From Argentina anserina (Eukaryota > Streptophyta > Magnoliopsida > Rosales > Rosaceae), in assembly GCF_933775445.1 (NCBI RefSeq), contig NC_065878.1, positions 10,799,395-10,863,394 on the forward strand: a stretch of DNA of 64,000 nucleotides. Reading direction: 5' to 3'. The notes under the pieces were generated by a model that was not told the origin of the DNA, made no database searches, and saw only the letters and a program-made list of their open reading frames with translations. Shown piece by piece: positions 54,073 through 64,000 of the stretch. The position numbers and the translations under genes are program-made. Each line of letters starts with the position of its first letter. Position 1 is the stretch's first letter.

Positions 54073-57000
54073 ATGATTAAGTCGTTATTTTGAAATGCTA
54101 GAGGTGCAAGAAGTGAGTAAATTAGCTATTGTTGATCTTGTGAAATTCATTCTATTGATATTTTGGCTATTTGTGAGCCTAGAGTTTCTTTCAATAAAGC
54201 TTGGTTTGCTTTAGAAAAAATGGTTTCACTTATTATAGAGTGGTTGAAGCTAGAGGTTTTTCTGGTGGGCTTTGGCTAGTGTAGAATAAAAACAAGGTGC
54301 ATATTGATTTTGTTGATGATAATTTTCAGTCTATTATAGTGTTTGTTCAACTCCCTAGTAAACTTAAATGGATGCTTACAGTGATTTATGCCTGTCCTAA
54401 TCATACCTCTCGAGCTTCTCTTTGGGTGTATTTGGAACAACTTATTGCCAATCGTGATGTTCCTTGGATTCTGAAAGGTGATTTCAATGAGCTTGCTTCA
54501 TGTGCTGATAAAAGTAGTGGCTCTCTAACTGGTAGATTTGGTGGCTTGAGAGATTGGATCAATAGAAATGCTATTGTGGATATGGGGTTCATTGGTTTTC
54601 AGTTTACTTGGAGTAACAATAGAATTAAAGAAAGATTTGACATAGTTTTTTGTAATGTTTCTTGGAGAGCTGTTTTTAGTGAAGCATATGTTCAACATCT
54701 TCCTAAAACTAGATCTGATCACTGTCTCATTTTGTTACAGTTGAGGTCTAATAATTTTGTCAACCGTGATGCTTGTCTTTTTCAGTTTCAAGCTATGTGG
54801 TTTTCTCATGCAGAAAAATATGTTGCGTTTATTTCTTCAACTTGGAATAGCTTGTCTGGTGATTTCCATTCCAATATGTGTTCTCTTTCAGTTGCCCTGA
54901 TGAAATGGAATAGAGATGTCTTTGGTCATTTGTTTCAATATAAAAAGAAATTGCTTGCTAGAACTGGTGGAATCCAAAAGGCTTGTGATAGATTCAGTAA
55001 CTATTTTCTTGTTAATCTTGAAACTGAGCTTATCCATGAGTATGAGCAAATTTTGAATCAAGAAAATCTGTTCTGGAGGTAGAAGTCCAGGGACTGCTGG
55101 TTGTAGGGTGGGGACAGAAACACAAAAAAATTTCATATTACTACCCTCGTCAGACGAAGAATGAACAAAATTGAGGGCTTATTTGATAGCAATGGAATCT
55201 ATACCACTGTTGCTTCTTCCATGAAAAATATTGCTATTGATTTTTTCACTGATCTTTTCTCTATGAATTCTCTTGATGATAACAGGTTCAATATTGGGAA
55301 CCTTTTTCCTGATCTTGAGTAGGAGGATCGGAATAAACTTTCTAATCCTATTTCTCTATTGGATGTTAAGGACGATATCTTCTTTATTGGTCCTCTTAAG
55401 GCCCCTGACTATGATGGGTTTCCTGCAAGCGTTTATCAGCATCATTGGCAGTTGTATTCTGGTGATATTTACTCCATTGTTTGCAATGCTTTCATTTCTG
55501 GTTGCATCCCTTCTGGTCTTGATCATACCATTATCTCTCTAATTCTCAAAGGTAATGGTCCTTAACACATGGTTAATTTCAGGCCAATGAGTCTCTGTTC
55601 CACCATCTATAAGGTCATCTCTAAACTCATTGTGGCAAAGTTGAGACTTCTTATGATGAAACTTATAAGTCCTAACCAGGTTAGTTATGTCCCTGGATGA
55701 CACATTTCAGATAATGTCATGATAGCTCAGGAGATGTTGTTCAAGTTCAAGAAGTCTAAGGGAATTATGGGTTTCTTAGCTTGGAAGGTGGACTTATCTA
55801 AAGTTTATGATAGACTTAGTTGGAGTTTTATTGAGCAGGTTCTTTGTGAAATTAAGCTTCCCTATATTCTAATCAAATAGATCATGAGTTGTGTTTCCTC
55901 TACTATTTTTCAAATCTGCTTTAATGGTGAACTCACTGACTCTTTTAAGGCTCAAAGAGGAATTAAGCAGGGGGATCCTCTCTCTCCCTACCTTTTTGTG
56001 TTGTGCATGGAGAAGTTAATTAAGTCTGTTGTTGATTCTGGGAGTTGGAAAGTTGTTAAAGCTTCTCAATTTGGGCCGAGAATTTCTCATCTCTTTTTTG
56101 CATATGATTTGATGTTGTTTGCTGAGGCTTCCTCTAGACAAGTTTCTATTTTAAAGGGCATTCTTAATACCTTCTGCTCTTTGTCTGGCCAAACTATTAG
56201 TTATGGGAAATCTCTTATATTTTGCTCTCCCAACACTGATAGAAGCCTTGCTAATGATATTAGTAGGACTTGTGGCTCCATCTTGACTGCTGATTTGGGA
56301 AAGTATCTTGGTATGCCTCTAGTTCCTTCTCGAATCAACAAACATACTTATGATGGTTTATTTGATAAAGCTAAAGGTATATTAGCTAGTTGGAAAAGTA
56401 AGACTCTTAGCCTTGTTGGTAGACTCACTTTGATCCAATCTCTTACTTCTGCTATCCCGATTTATGTCATGCAGATTACTAGATTTCCCATCAGTTTTTG
56501 TGAGAAGATGAATAAGTTAAATCGAGATTTCCTATGGGGGAACACTGAGGCTAAGAAGAAAGTTCACTTAGTCAATTGGGATACTGTTTGTCAACCTAAG
56601 TCCATTGGAGGCTTTGGTATTAAGAAAACTTCTTAGATGAATCAAACTATGTTGGCTAAGGTCAGTTAGAGATTTCTGCAAAAGGATGCTGGTCTGTGGG
56701 ATAATATGTTTCAGGAGAAATACTTAAAGACTATGGACATCACAGATCATGATTTTTGTGCTCCTTCTGATTGGTCTTTAGTTTGGAGAGTATTTCTCAT
56801 GGTGCTCATTTATTTAAGAAAAATCTTAACTAGAGAGTGGAAAATGGTAAAAAGATTAATTTATGGCATGATGTATGAGTTGGTTCTCTACCTCTTATTG
56901 ACTGTGCTCTTTCTTATGCTCCTATTAATCATAATGCTCTGGTTTGTAAATTCTGGTGTGATTATGGGTGGAATATTCAGCTTTTAAACTCTGTGCTGCC

Positions 57001-57935
57001 TCCTTATGTTGTTCTTCAAATTGTTAATGTTCCAACTGGTTTTTGTGATGATAATGCTAACCGACTTATTTGGGGGCATACTTCTAATGGTTGTTTCTCT
57101 GTCAAGTCTACTTACAACTCTCTTTTTGAGATAAATGGCGTATAAGTGCTACATGTCCTATTTGTAACTCTACAGATGAAAGTCTCCTTCACTTTTTTAG
57201 AGACTGTTGCATATCAAAGACTATTTAGAATGGTATGAGTCCTCCTGTTTCAATTGCTAATTCTTTTTCTCTTGATTTGAATGGTTGGTTGGTGGCTCAG
57301 CTTCACTGCCATTTAAAAATCAAGAATAACATTCGGTGGTGCAATATTTTGTCTTTGTTTGCTGGTTTATATGGAAGTGGAGAAACAAGTGTATTTTTGA
57401 TACCTCCTTTATCATGCTTGTTTACACTACTAAAATCATATGGGATTATGTTGAAGAGTGGAGCTGCTCTCTAAGCAAGGCTAAAGTTAGTTCTTTTTAT
57501 AGTTATAATATTCTTTCCTGGTCTCAGCCTTCTGCTGGTTGGTACAAGTTGAATATTAATGGCACCACAACTTCTAACTCTGGGAAAATTGGTTGGAGGG
57601 GTGATTAGAGATCAGCATGGGCATTGGATTTATGGTTTTCAAATGAACTTGGGGAGTGGGGAAATTTTAGATGCTTAGGCTTGGAGCTTATTTTTTTGTC
57701 TAAAACTCATTGCCAAACATTACGTGGAAATGTGGAAATTGAGTCTGACTCTACCATTCTTATCCAACTTATGCAAAGGGATAACACTTTTATGCATCCT
57801 CTTGAGTCCCTGGTTGCTAGTTGTGCTTCTATGATTTCCACACTACAGAATATAAAGCTCTCTCATATTTTTAGAGAGTGTAACATGGTTGCTGATATCT
57901 TGGCCAAAAAAGTATTTATCATGAGTTGGGGTTGA
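54073..57935 (+). pseudogene. LINE 2 ORF2: endonuclease, reverse transcriptase, RNase H
   Basis: Opens near 54073 with the LFWNARGAR-type start, the Trp codon being TGA. Endonuclease (54297-55082): KLKWMLTVIYACPNH, GDFNELA, GGLRDWINRNAIVDMGFIG, WSNNRIKERFDIVF and TRSDHCLILL. RT (about 55300-56636): GPLKAPDYDGFPASVYQHHW, FRPMSLCSTIYKVISK, AQRGIKQGDPLSPYLFVLCM, then FAYD at 56097-56108 where active elements have FADD. It continues KYLGMPLVPSRI and GRLTLIQSLTSAIPIYVMQ. RNase H traces (57540-57935): LNINGTTTSNSGKIG...; IKLSHIFRECNMVADILAK. Several stops; the lost catalytic Asp also makes RT inactive. Confidence 0.88.
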
Positions 57936-58108
57936 TTGAGTTTGTTGATCCCCCTGCACATAATGCGCATGCTTTCTTAGACGATATGGCCAGTGTTGCT
58001 AGATGTAGGCACACATGAGTCTGCTTTAATATTTAGTCTCTGTATTTTTTGTTTCTGGGCCTTTTATGTCCCCTTTGTAACGAAAAAGAAAATAAAAGAG
58101 ATAAGGGT

Positions 58109-58378
58109 GTTTTTCACCCTTCAATGGGTTGGTTCGAGAAAAATAGGAAAAAGATGTGAAAAAGAAATAGTAAGCAACGTGTTTAGAACTGAATAAGAGG
58201 CTGGATGCATATACTCAAACCCGATAAGTAAATATAAAAACAATGGTCAATATATTTAACAATGGTCAATAACCCAGACAATACAATAGAGACAAAAATT
58301 TATTTTTCAACAAAAAAATTACCAAAAGAATACATAAATAAGTTTCTAATATGGTATACTCAAGACTAGGTCATCACA
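58109..58378. other. Right-hand part of the split solo LTR
   Basis: Continues the LTR after the LINE 2 target duplication. Contains two close copies of CAATGGTCAATA near 58244 and 58263. No gene. Confidence 0.6.
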
Positions 58379-58383
58379 GTATG

Positions 58384-60280
58384 TGTCTCACAACAAGAAG
58401 GTGGCCTTGGTATTCGTAATTTATCATCTTTGAATTCAGCTGTTGTTCGTAAGGCATGAAATTCTTATTCCTTTTGTTCTCAATGGGGTGCTTATGTGTG
58501 AAATAGATATCATATTTTGTCTAATTGCAAGCTCAGTTATCGTAAATCTTCAATTTGGTCAGATTTGTGGTCAATTGCTTCTCACTTTAAGCAAAATTGT
58601 CGCTGGTTAATTGGGGATGAAATTTGGAAGGATAAATGGCTTGAGGCTCCTATGCTAGAGACTTTGGGTATCTCTAATTGGTCTCTTTTTAGCAATCTTT
58701 AAGTGGCTGATTTTATTTCCAATAATTCATGGCAGCTTCCTCCATTCTTTTCACACACTTTTCTAGTATTGGCTAAGCATATTTCTGATATGCCAATTCC
58801 TCTCTCTAAAGAGCATGATATGCTTATTTGTGAACCATCTTCCTCTGGTGAGTTGTGTTTTTCTAGTGGATATGATTTTATGAGGCATCATCTCCCTGTG
58901 AAAGAGTGGGCATCTAATATGGATTTGTGGAGACTTCTTTGCACTTATTTTTACATTGCTCTTTTTCTCCATGTGTCTGAATGTGGCTAGCAGTTCAGTT
59001 TGGCACTTCTTCTCCTACTTCTGCCCTATGTAGCACGGACACGGACACGAGTGTCCGTATTGGACACGATTCGATACGTAGACACGGCATATAAAATTTT
59101 TTTTAAACACGGACACGTGGTGGACACGTCAATTAAAATTATTTTAATATATATATATATTTATTAAAAAAATAATTTAAAATTTTGAAAGTATTTAGAT
59201 GTGTATATATATTAAAGTGTGCATCAATATAATAAAAACTGAATCTGTTAGAATGGTTGAGGATTTGTTGGATCATTTGGATGACCAAGGTTCGAATCCC
59301 ACCACAAGCATTTTTATTTTTATCATGAGTTTCTCTCCTTATATATATTAAAGTGTGCATAAATATAACAAAAACTGAATCTGTTGAAATGGTTGAGGAG
59401 TTTTTGGGTGCCTTGGATGACCAAGCTTCGATTCTCACCATAAGCACTTTCACTTTTATTATGAGTTGGTGCGTGTCCGCGTGTCCAATTTGAATACTCG
59501 CGTGTCCAATTCGGACACTCGCGTGTCCGGGCCGTGTCCAAATTGAGTTCGCGTGTCCGAGCGTGTCCGTGTCGGACACGCAATATGGACCCTTGTCCGC
59601 GTGTCCGTGCTTCATAGCTTCTGCCTCTCTGATTGATTTTTGGGTAAGCTATTGTCATAAACTTTCTCCTCTCAGCTTTATAATTTGTAGCTAGCGGCAG
59701 GCATGTGTACTTTCACGACTTTATGGAAGGCTCGTAATAGACTAAGGTTTGACAATCATCGCCCTATTTGTTTTAAGTTGTGTTGCTCAATTATGGCTTG
59801 AATTCGTCAAATTAGCTCTTATGTTTCTGGTCATTTTAAAAGTATTCTTGATGCCCGTTTATTGGCCTCTCTGGGTGTTCTTCCCAACCGGTGTAAGGCT
59901 CCAAAAATTTATCATGTTTTAAGGAAGACACCAATCTTTCCTTGGATTAAAGTTAACACTGATGGTTTGGCTAAAGGTAATCCAGGTCCTGCAGCCTATG
60001 TGGGTGTTTTCCGTAATTCTTGTGGTGGTTTCCTAGGGGGATTTTGTCAGTCTCTTGGATGTAATTTTTCTTTTTCTCCGAGTTTTGTGTTGTTATTCTG
60101 GCAATTGAGATTGCTATTGCTAGAGGTTGGTTCCATTTATGGTTGGAAAGTGACTCTATAAGTGTGGTGGCATGTTTCTCTTCTAGATCTTTCTCTCCTC
60201 CATAGAATTTGAGAGTTCTTTGGCACAACTGCTTGTCTAAACTCAGTATGATGTCCTTTCGATGCAATCATATTTTTAGT
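58384..60280 (+). pseudogene. LINE 1 ORF2, 3' part: zinc-binding region and RNase H
   Basis: Directly continues the LINE 1 frame: CVSQQEGGLGIRNLSSLNSA, then GDEIWKDKWLEAP and SGELCFSSGYDFMR of the zf-RVT region, with stops. A hAT element interrupts at 59026-59617. RNase H follows at 59862-60161 as PWIKVNTDGLAKGNPGPAAY, VGVFRNSCGGFLGGF (the DGA/G-type first catalytic strand) and decays by 60280. The 3' end and poly-A are missing. Confidence 0.82.
59026..59617. mobile_element. hAT element, 592 bp, with internal duplication and tRNA-like motif
   Basis: Ends CTATGTAGCACGGACACG and (reversed right end) CTATGAAGCACGGACACG, with a perfect 8-bp duplication CTTCTGCC (59018-59025, 59618-59625). The arms are full of CGGACACG/CGTGTCC. 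The core holds two 130-bp tandem copies (59200-59330, 59340-59460), each with ATATATATTAAAGTGTGCAT and ATGGTTGAGGA. The first copy has GGTTCGAATCCCACC, a tRNA B-box/T-arm match. The minus-strand frames here are repeat artefacts. Confidence 0.9.
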
Positions 60281-60787
60281 AAGAGTCTTGGGCGGTATTT
60301 GATGCATTTTTGTGCTTACATGAGTTAAAACGCATAATTGGTCTTGAGTCCTAGTTTGACTAGGAATCATTGTTAGGTTTCGAAACTAATTATCTCTTAC
60401 TTATGATTTTATTTTCTTATTTTAAGATTGGATTGAAGAAATAATTAAAGAAAAAGAGATGGAGCCAAGTCATGCAACAATTAAGTAGAAGATGATCATT
60501 AAAGACACAAAACATGGCTTGATTTAGGGAATAAAACATGACATGATTTAGGGAATAAAACATGACATGATTTATGGAATAAAACATGGCATGATTTAGG
60601 GAATAAAGCATGACATTGATTATAGGAACTTGCTCTCTCTTTCCTCTATATATACAAGGCTTCACCTCTTAAATAAAATCACTTCTCATTTACATTCAAG
60701 AGTCAAAACTCTACCAAAATACTACCTCAAACATCCTTCACCAAAACAGCAAGTCATTCTTTCCCATAGACAAATCACTTCAATTGT
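60281..60787. other. LTR-like fragment with 24-bp tandem repeats
   Basis: A TGATGCATTTTTGTGCTTAC start, a TATA-like CTCTATATATACAAGGC at about 60642 and CA-rich leader text up to 60787 resemble an LTR. No partner copy is in the window. It separates LINE 1 from the second Gypsy element. Confidence 0.45.
60509..60621. repeat. 24-bp tandem repeat, about five copies
   Basis: Unit AAAACATGACATGATTTAGG-GAAT with one or two substitutions per copy. Confidence 0.88.
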
Positions 60788-60798
60788 GTTATGATCGA

Positions 60799-61080
60799 TC
60801 ACATATGCGACACATCAGGTTCATACTTCCTCAACATGGAAATGTAGAAGACGTTGTGAACGTCCGACATGCTAGTAGGCAAGGCTAGTTTTCCCACCTT
60901 CTCGAGAATCTCAAAGGCCCAACATACCTCGGCCAACTTTTCTTTCTTGCCAAATCTCACTACACCCAACTTTGGCCCAACAGATAGGTGATCGACATGG
61001 TCTACCTTAAGTGCCTCATAGGGTACCATGCCGATGCTGGAATGGTAACTGTCGTTGTAGGCGAACTCAATCAATCTCAA
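60799..61080 (-). pseudogene. Gypsy 2 integrase C-terminal fragment
   Basis: LIEFAYNDSYHSSIGMVPYE is the end of the integrase core. It is followed, after a deletion of the connecting region, by VVRFGKKEKLA, FEILEKVGKLALPTSMS and HNVFYISMLRKYEPD. It ends abruptly at the junction with LTR-like DNA at 60787. Confidence 0.8.
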
Positions 61081-61089
61081 ATGATTTCA

Positions 61090-62750
61090 CAGCTACCTTA
61101 AAATCCAGCATACAAGCTCTCAACCTATCTTCCGTTACCTCAAACTTCCTCCATCAGACAATCTGTCACATGTCCTAACAATAATAGTCGCATGTGAGCT
61201 ACTCAAAATATAATCATCCTCCCGAAACATAATGATGTTTTCAGCATGGAGGCGTCGACGCCCTCTTTTGTCTAGTTCACCACTCTCTTGCGATTTAACA
61301 GACTATCCTCACGTCATGAGTTAGCTCCTACCACTAAGCATGGTCAAAACTCTCAACATCTAACATGAGTCAAATCAATGATTAACACATGCCTACTACT
61401 TTCATCACACATAGTGGTTTCCAAATAAACGTGCTTTATCACAACAATACGTTCATGACTTCACCACAATGCATCGCTAGAATAACGAACCTACCATTCC
61501 TTCCAATCAACAAAATAATCTCCTTTCATGATCATCTTATTATAACCATAAAAAGTTGTCGTGCATGATACCCACTCAAGTACCATATTTGTATCGGCAA
61601 CACGATAAAGAAATCTTAACTCATTGAGTTCACAACCACCACAGAACACCACCTTGGATTAAGAATTACTCTCAAATAATTCCCCAGAGAATCGACTAAT
61701 ATACGCACAAGGCAGTAGAGAACCTCTACCGCCACCACAAGAGTGACGCATCACGCATCCCATCACACTCACCAAAACTTACCGTCGAAAATTAATTACA
61801 GCTTCCTGCTTCCATGAGTGGTATGCCACAATTTGGGGTTCAAACAAAGAAGGTATTTATCTCCCAACGGTGGAACATGAAAATTAGGTGAACTTTACAG
61901 CGCAAAATCCAACACGACCACAACTGAGATATACTTTACCCCCTAGTTCATACATGCCTCAAATGCATGACATACGGTCCCACACAAATGCCTCAGTGCA
62001 TCATCTAAAATATTGGTTCCTCCCACCGTTGTAGTACTAATAAGTTTAGTAACTACTTCAACAGAACCCGATATTAGGTCCATCATATCCTCAAAACTAA
62101 CCCAAAATGATCGCTATACCACCACTCTAAACAGTTGTTTCTTTACTTTCATTAAGAACCCTCATGGCCAACGCATTCGGCCAAAATAACTTCTCTGCAA
62201 GCAGTAATATAATTGATTACTCTTTATCATAAAATTTATCCCTTGTTGAACACTTCAGTCAACTTCGCCTTATCCAACAATAAACAATCTGATGCACAGA
62301 GAGAAAAGAACCTCTAAGTCTCCAACACTAACGCCACTTGCACTTGAAAAGAAAATTTAGTCCTCAACCATTTCTTTACCAGTTAGAAGGTACTTGTCAC
62401 GACCAATTCATTAAAACACCACTAAGCTAAGGTCATCTCATACTTTACCTTCAATAGAGTTACTTCACCGCCATTGCGTCTCATTTGGACCTGTGGCATT
62501 GTGAAGTTCCAATCCCCAACACCAAAATAATTAAATCCTGAAAGATCAGCGTTCTCAATTAAATGCTCATCTAGCAAAATAATTAATTCGTGACGTCAAA
62601 ATGAAATTTCTCTAACACATTAGATTTCTTGCTCAGCCAAGAACAATGTGTAACTTCAATTGTCAATGTCCGAAACAAAACGAGTTGGAACGCAACAACG
62701 ACGTAATGTGAATCTCTATTTAATAATTGTATCACCACCTTAAGGACGTA
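61090..62750. other. Unassigned sequence inside the Gypsy 2 region
   Basis: Where integrase core, RNase H and most RT should be, I see no recognisable pol motif on either strand. The sequence is rich in short ACCAC/CAATC words with scattered stops in all frames. Either a very old interior or a separate insertion. Confidence 0.4.
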
Positions 62751-62759
62751 TCACACACA

Positions 62760-63310
62760 TCATCAATCCTAGGTAAATGATACATAATCTTGATGGTCAC
62801 CTTAATCATTCCCCTATAATTCACACTCAACCGCATGAGACTTCTTTCTTATTCACGAATAACACCGGCACAACTCAAGGCGAGACACTAGGTTTGATGA
62901 ACCCTAGGTCTAATATGTCATCTATCTGCTCTTTCAATTTTTTAAACTCGTTCTTTCCCAATCCCATAAGGCGCCTTTGATACAGATGCTATACCAGGCA
63001 CATCATCAATAAAGAAATCAACACCTCTCGAAGAAGGTAAACTCAGTATCTCCTGAAACACCTCACTATACTCGAATAGTAAAACAATGTCTGTGATAGC
63101 TACTTCCAGATCCACATACTCCACATTTGCCAAGACTCTAGCTATCATGGCATTATCCGACTCGAGGCACATATACGAAACTCTGGTTTCCTGGGTCTAT
63201 GAAAGAACTCATCATGTCAACACAATCAATCACCGCGTACTGCGGCCTCAACCAATTAATTCCTCAGATCACATCATAGTGTGGTCCGGAATCACTATCA
63301 AATAAGCAGA
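62760..63310 (-). pseudogene. Gypsy 2 protease to RT junction
   Basis: About 63300-63200 reads in minus frames as GINWLRPQYAVIDCVDM (protease C-terminal motif, after a stop). 63172-62942 has ARVLANVEYVDLEVAITDIV, EVFQEILSLPSSRGVDF and APYGIGKE of the RT lead-in. 62940-62760 reads KFKEQIDDIL, GFIKPSVSP and KVTIK-like RT start text. Frame breaks occur between parts. Confidence 0.75.
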
Positions 63311-63537
63311 GAACTCTCTACTTCCAATCACAATAGGACAAGCCTTTCATTGTCTCCAATTTCGAGGAACACTCCAAAAGCGAAGTGACACATAAAGAGT
63401 TTCTCATAGGCGTAGGAATCAATCCTAACCCCTCCACTGCCAACTATCAATAAATGAATGTGGCTATCATCCTCTTCTCTAACTCAGAGTACTCAATCAT
63501 CACCAAGTAAGTCCCAATACTCCGATCCAATGGTCCG

Positions 63538-63777
63538 CTACCATATGATCCAAGCGTCATGAAATGATAGCACTAGCAGCTCACTCATGTCCTTGATCAA
63601 CCTCAACACACGACTATCGTCTCTAACGATAGCAACAAGATCAACTTGTCTTTCCAATGGAGCAGCCTCCTCATAAAGGTTCTCCACATTGCGGACTCGG
63701 CCTACAGACATAACTCGGCCTCGACCTCTCGTCCGTCCTCGGCCCTGTCCACGGCCATTTTCCAAATTCATCACCAT
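63538..63777 (-). pseudogene. Gypsy 2 gag N-terminal fragment
   Basis: A Gly/Arg-rich start (GRGQGRGRTRGRGRV) followed by EEAAPLERQVDLVAIVRDDS and RVLRLIKDMSELLVLSFHDA. This matches the head of the gag leader remnant of the other Gypsy element (VRDEGRVLKLIKD). Scraps of the gag core (IGSxxxYLVM-like) follow toward 63440. Confidence 0.65.
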
Positions 63778-64000
63778 TCAACAATTAACACTCAGTCATA
63801 TATGTGAAGTCTCGAATTCGACAAAATAGATCCAACTGATATCAATCATGAAATTTCAGAAGAAAGTGAATCATCGGAGTATCATCACAATACTCCCTAC
63901 ATGACCAAACCATAAGGTATGGCTCCTAACACTCTCGCGTACCCGGCGACATATCAATACCGAGGAGCATGTGATGGGTGCCCGCCTGCAGTCGGATCAT
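63778..64000 (-). other. Leader of the Gypsy 2 element, cut by the window edge
   Basis: Non-coding sequence upstream of gag on the minus strand, including CTCGCGTACCCGGCGACATA and GGTGCCCGCCTGCAGTCGG. Probably the untranslated leader or LTR end. Confidence 0.4.

Larger units (their letters stand above)
52385..58098 (+). mobile_element. LINE 2 (L1-type), nearly full length
   Basis: 5.7 kb with ORF1 and ORF2 in order and a degenerate A-rich tail (GTAACGAAAAAGAAAATAAAAG) at 58078-58098. Target duplication AGATAAGGGT lies at 52375-52384 and 58099-58108, with matching T-rich text just after. Both ORFs carry stops. Its position inside the solo LTR makes it younger than that LTR and than LINE 1. 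Confidence 0.87.
49710..58378 (-). mobile_element. Solo LTR of a long-LTR Gypsy-like family, split by LINE 2
   Basis: Begins TGTCACAACCCGAGTC and ends GGTCATCACA on the plus strand, with a perfect 5-bp duplication GTATG (49705-49709, 58379-58383). Across it the LINE 1 reading is continuous (PWTQVCVSQQEGGLGIRNL). Without the nested LINE it is about 2.95 kb. Orientation minus is suggested by the CGGGTTGTGACA style 3' end; no internal domain, purine tract or second LTR was seen. It has no resemblance by eye to the 35/42-kb LTRs beyond this terminal style. Confidence 0.8.
60788..64000 (-). mobile_element. Second Gypsy element, fragmentary, running off the window
   Basis: Minus-strand pieces in Gypsy order: gag N-terminus (63538-63777), gag core scraps, protease (about 63200-63300), protease-RT link (62942-63172), RT start (62760-62940) and integrase end (60799-61080). 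The pieces resemble the corresponding parts of the 20-26 kb element but are more decayed. No LTR was seen; its 5' part lies beyond 64000. Confidence 0.75.

Noticed and set aside
59271..59305. A functional tRNA gene
   Set aside because: Only a B-box-like GGTTCGAATCC is present; no A-box, no cloverleaf could be drawn.

Overview
The window is nuclear DNA of a flowering plant. The evidence is plant leucine-rich-repeat receptor genes, a plasma-membrane proton-pump fragment with plant-type exon junctions, and plant families of Copia, Gypsy, L1-type LINE, hAT, CACTA and PIF/Harbinger elements. The receptor-like-protein sequences look like those of Rosaceae (apple, rose, strawberry relatives), but that is an impression and no search was possible. 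No prokaryotic genes, CRISPR arrays, rRNA genes or complete tRNA genes were seen.

Layout. (1) 1-4000 holds an RLK7/HAIKU2-type receptor kinase gene that keeps only its ectodomain. A solo LTR at 2880-3888 sits in the coding sequence and supplies the stop codon, and a second LTR fragment at 4000 ends the homology before the membrane and kinase parts. (2) 4200-18125 is a receptor-like-protein (RLP) gene reduced to pieces: promoter block, N-terminus, LRRs, then transmembrane segment and basic tail. The pieces are separated by a TIR element carrying a ribose-5-phosphate isomerase fragment (about 5225-6900), a young pol-deleted Copia element (8549-14726), a hAT MITE (15103-15629) and a CACTA MITE (15796-16286). 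(3) 18472-18879 is a two-exon C-terminal fragment of a plasma-membrane H+-ATPase on the minus strand. (4) 20175-26063 is a decayed chromovirus-type Gypsy element. (5) 27131-31018 is a PIF/Harbinger element with an intact transposase ORF and a frameshifted Myb-like ORF1. (6) 34360-38450 is a second RLP locus. A hAT element (35091-38155) splits its signal-peptide exon, and a 2.47-kb solo LTR sits inside that hAT. (7) 39359-41355 is a short LTR element, and 41390-46200 is the promoter block of a third RLP locus. That block is broken up by a long-hairpin MITE, a 2.46-kb solo LTR and a hAT. (8) 47940-60280 is a nest: a LINE, split by a solo LTR, which is itself split by a second near full-length LINE. 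A hAT sits in the 3' half of the outer LINE. (9) 60788-64000 holds fragments of another Gypsy element that runs off the window.

Reading: this is an eroded tandem array of RLP genes, all on the plus strand, with insertions stacked on insertions. Many insertions can be ordered because their target-site duplications (TSDs) were found by eye: TGAAC, ATATT, GTGCTCAC, GCA, ATTAT, TTA, ATCTCTGT, AACTA, GTAGC, CTTCCAAC, GTATG, AGATAAGGGT and CTTCTGCC. Probably only the Harbinger transposase, the gag-like ORF of the Copia element and the truncated LRR ORF could still encode proteins. I saw no convincing new gene system. The best novelty candidates are the LTR-terminated receptor ectodomain, the captured isomerase fragment, the gag-to-RNase H ORF and the long-hairpin MITE.
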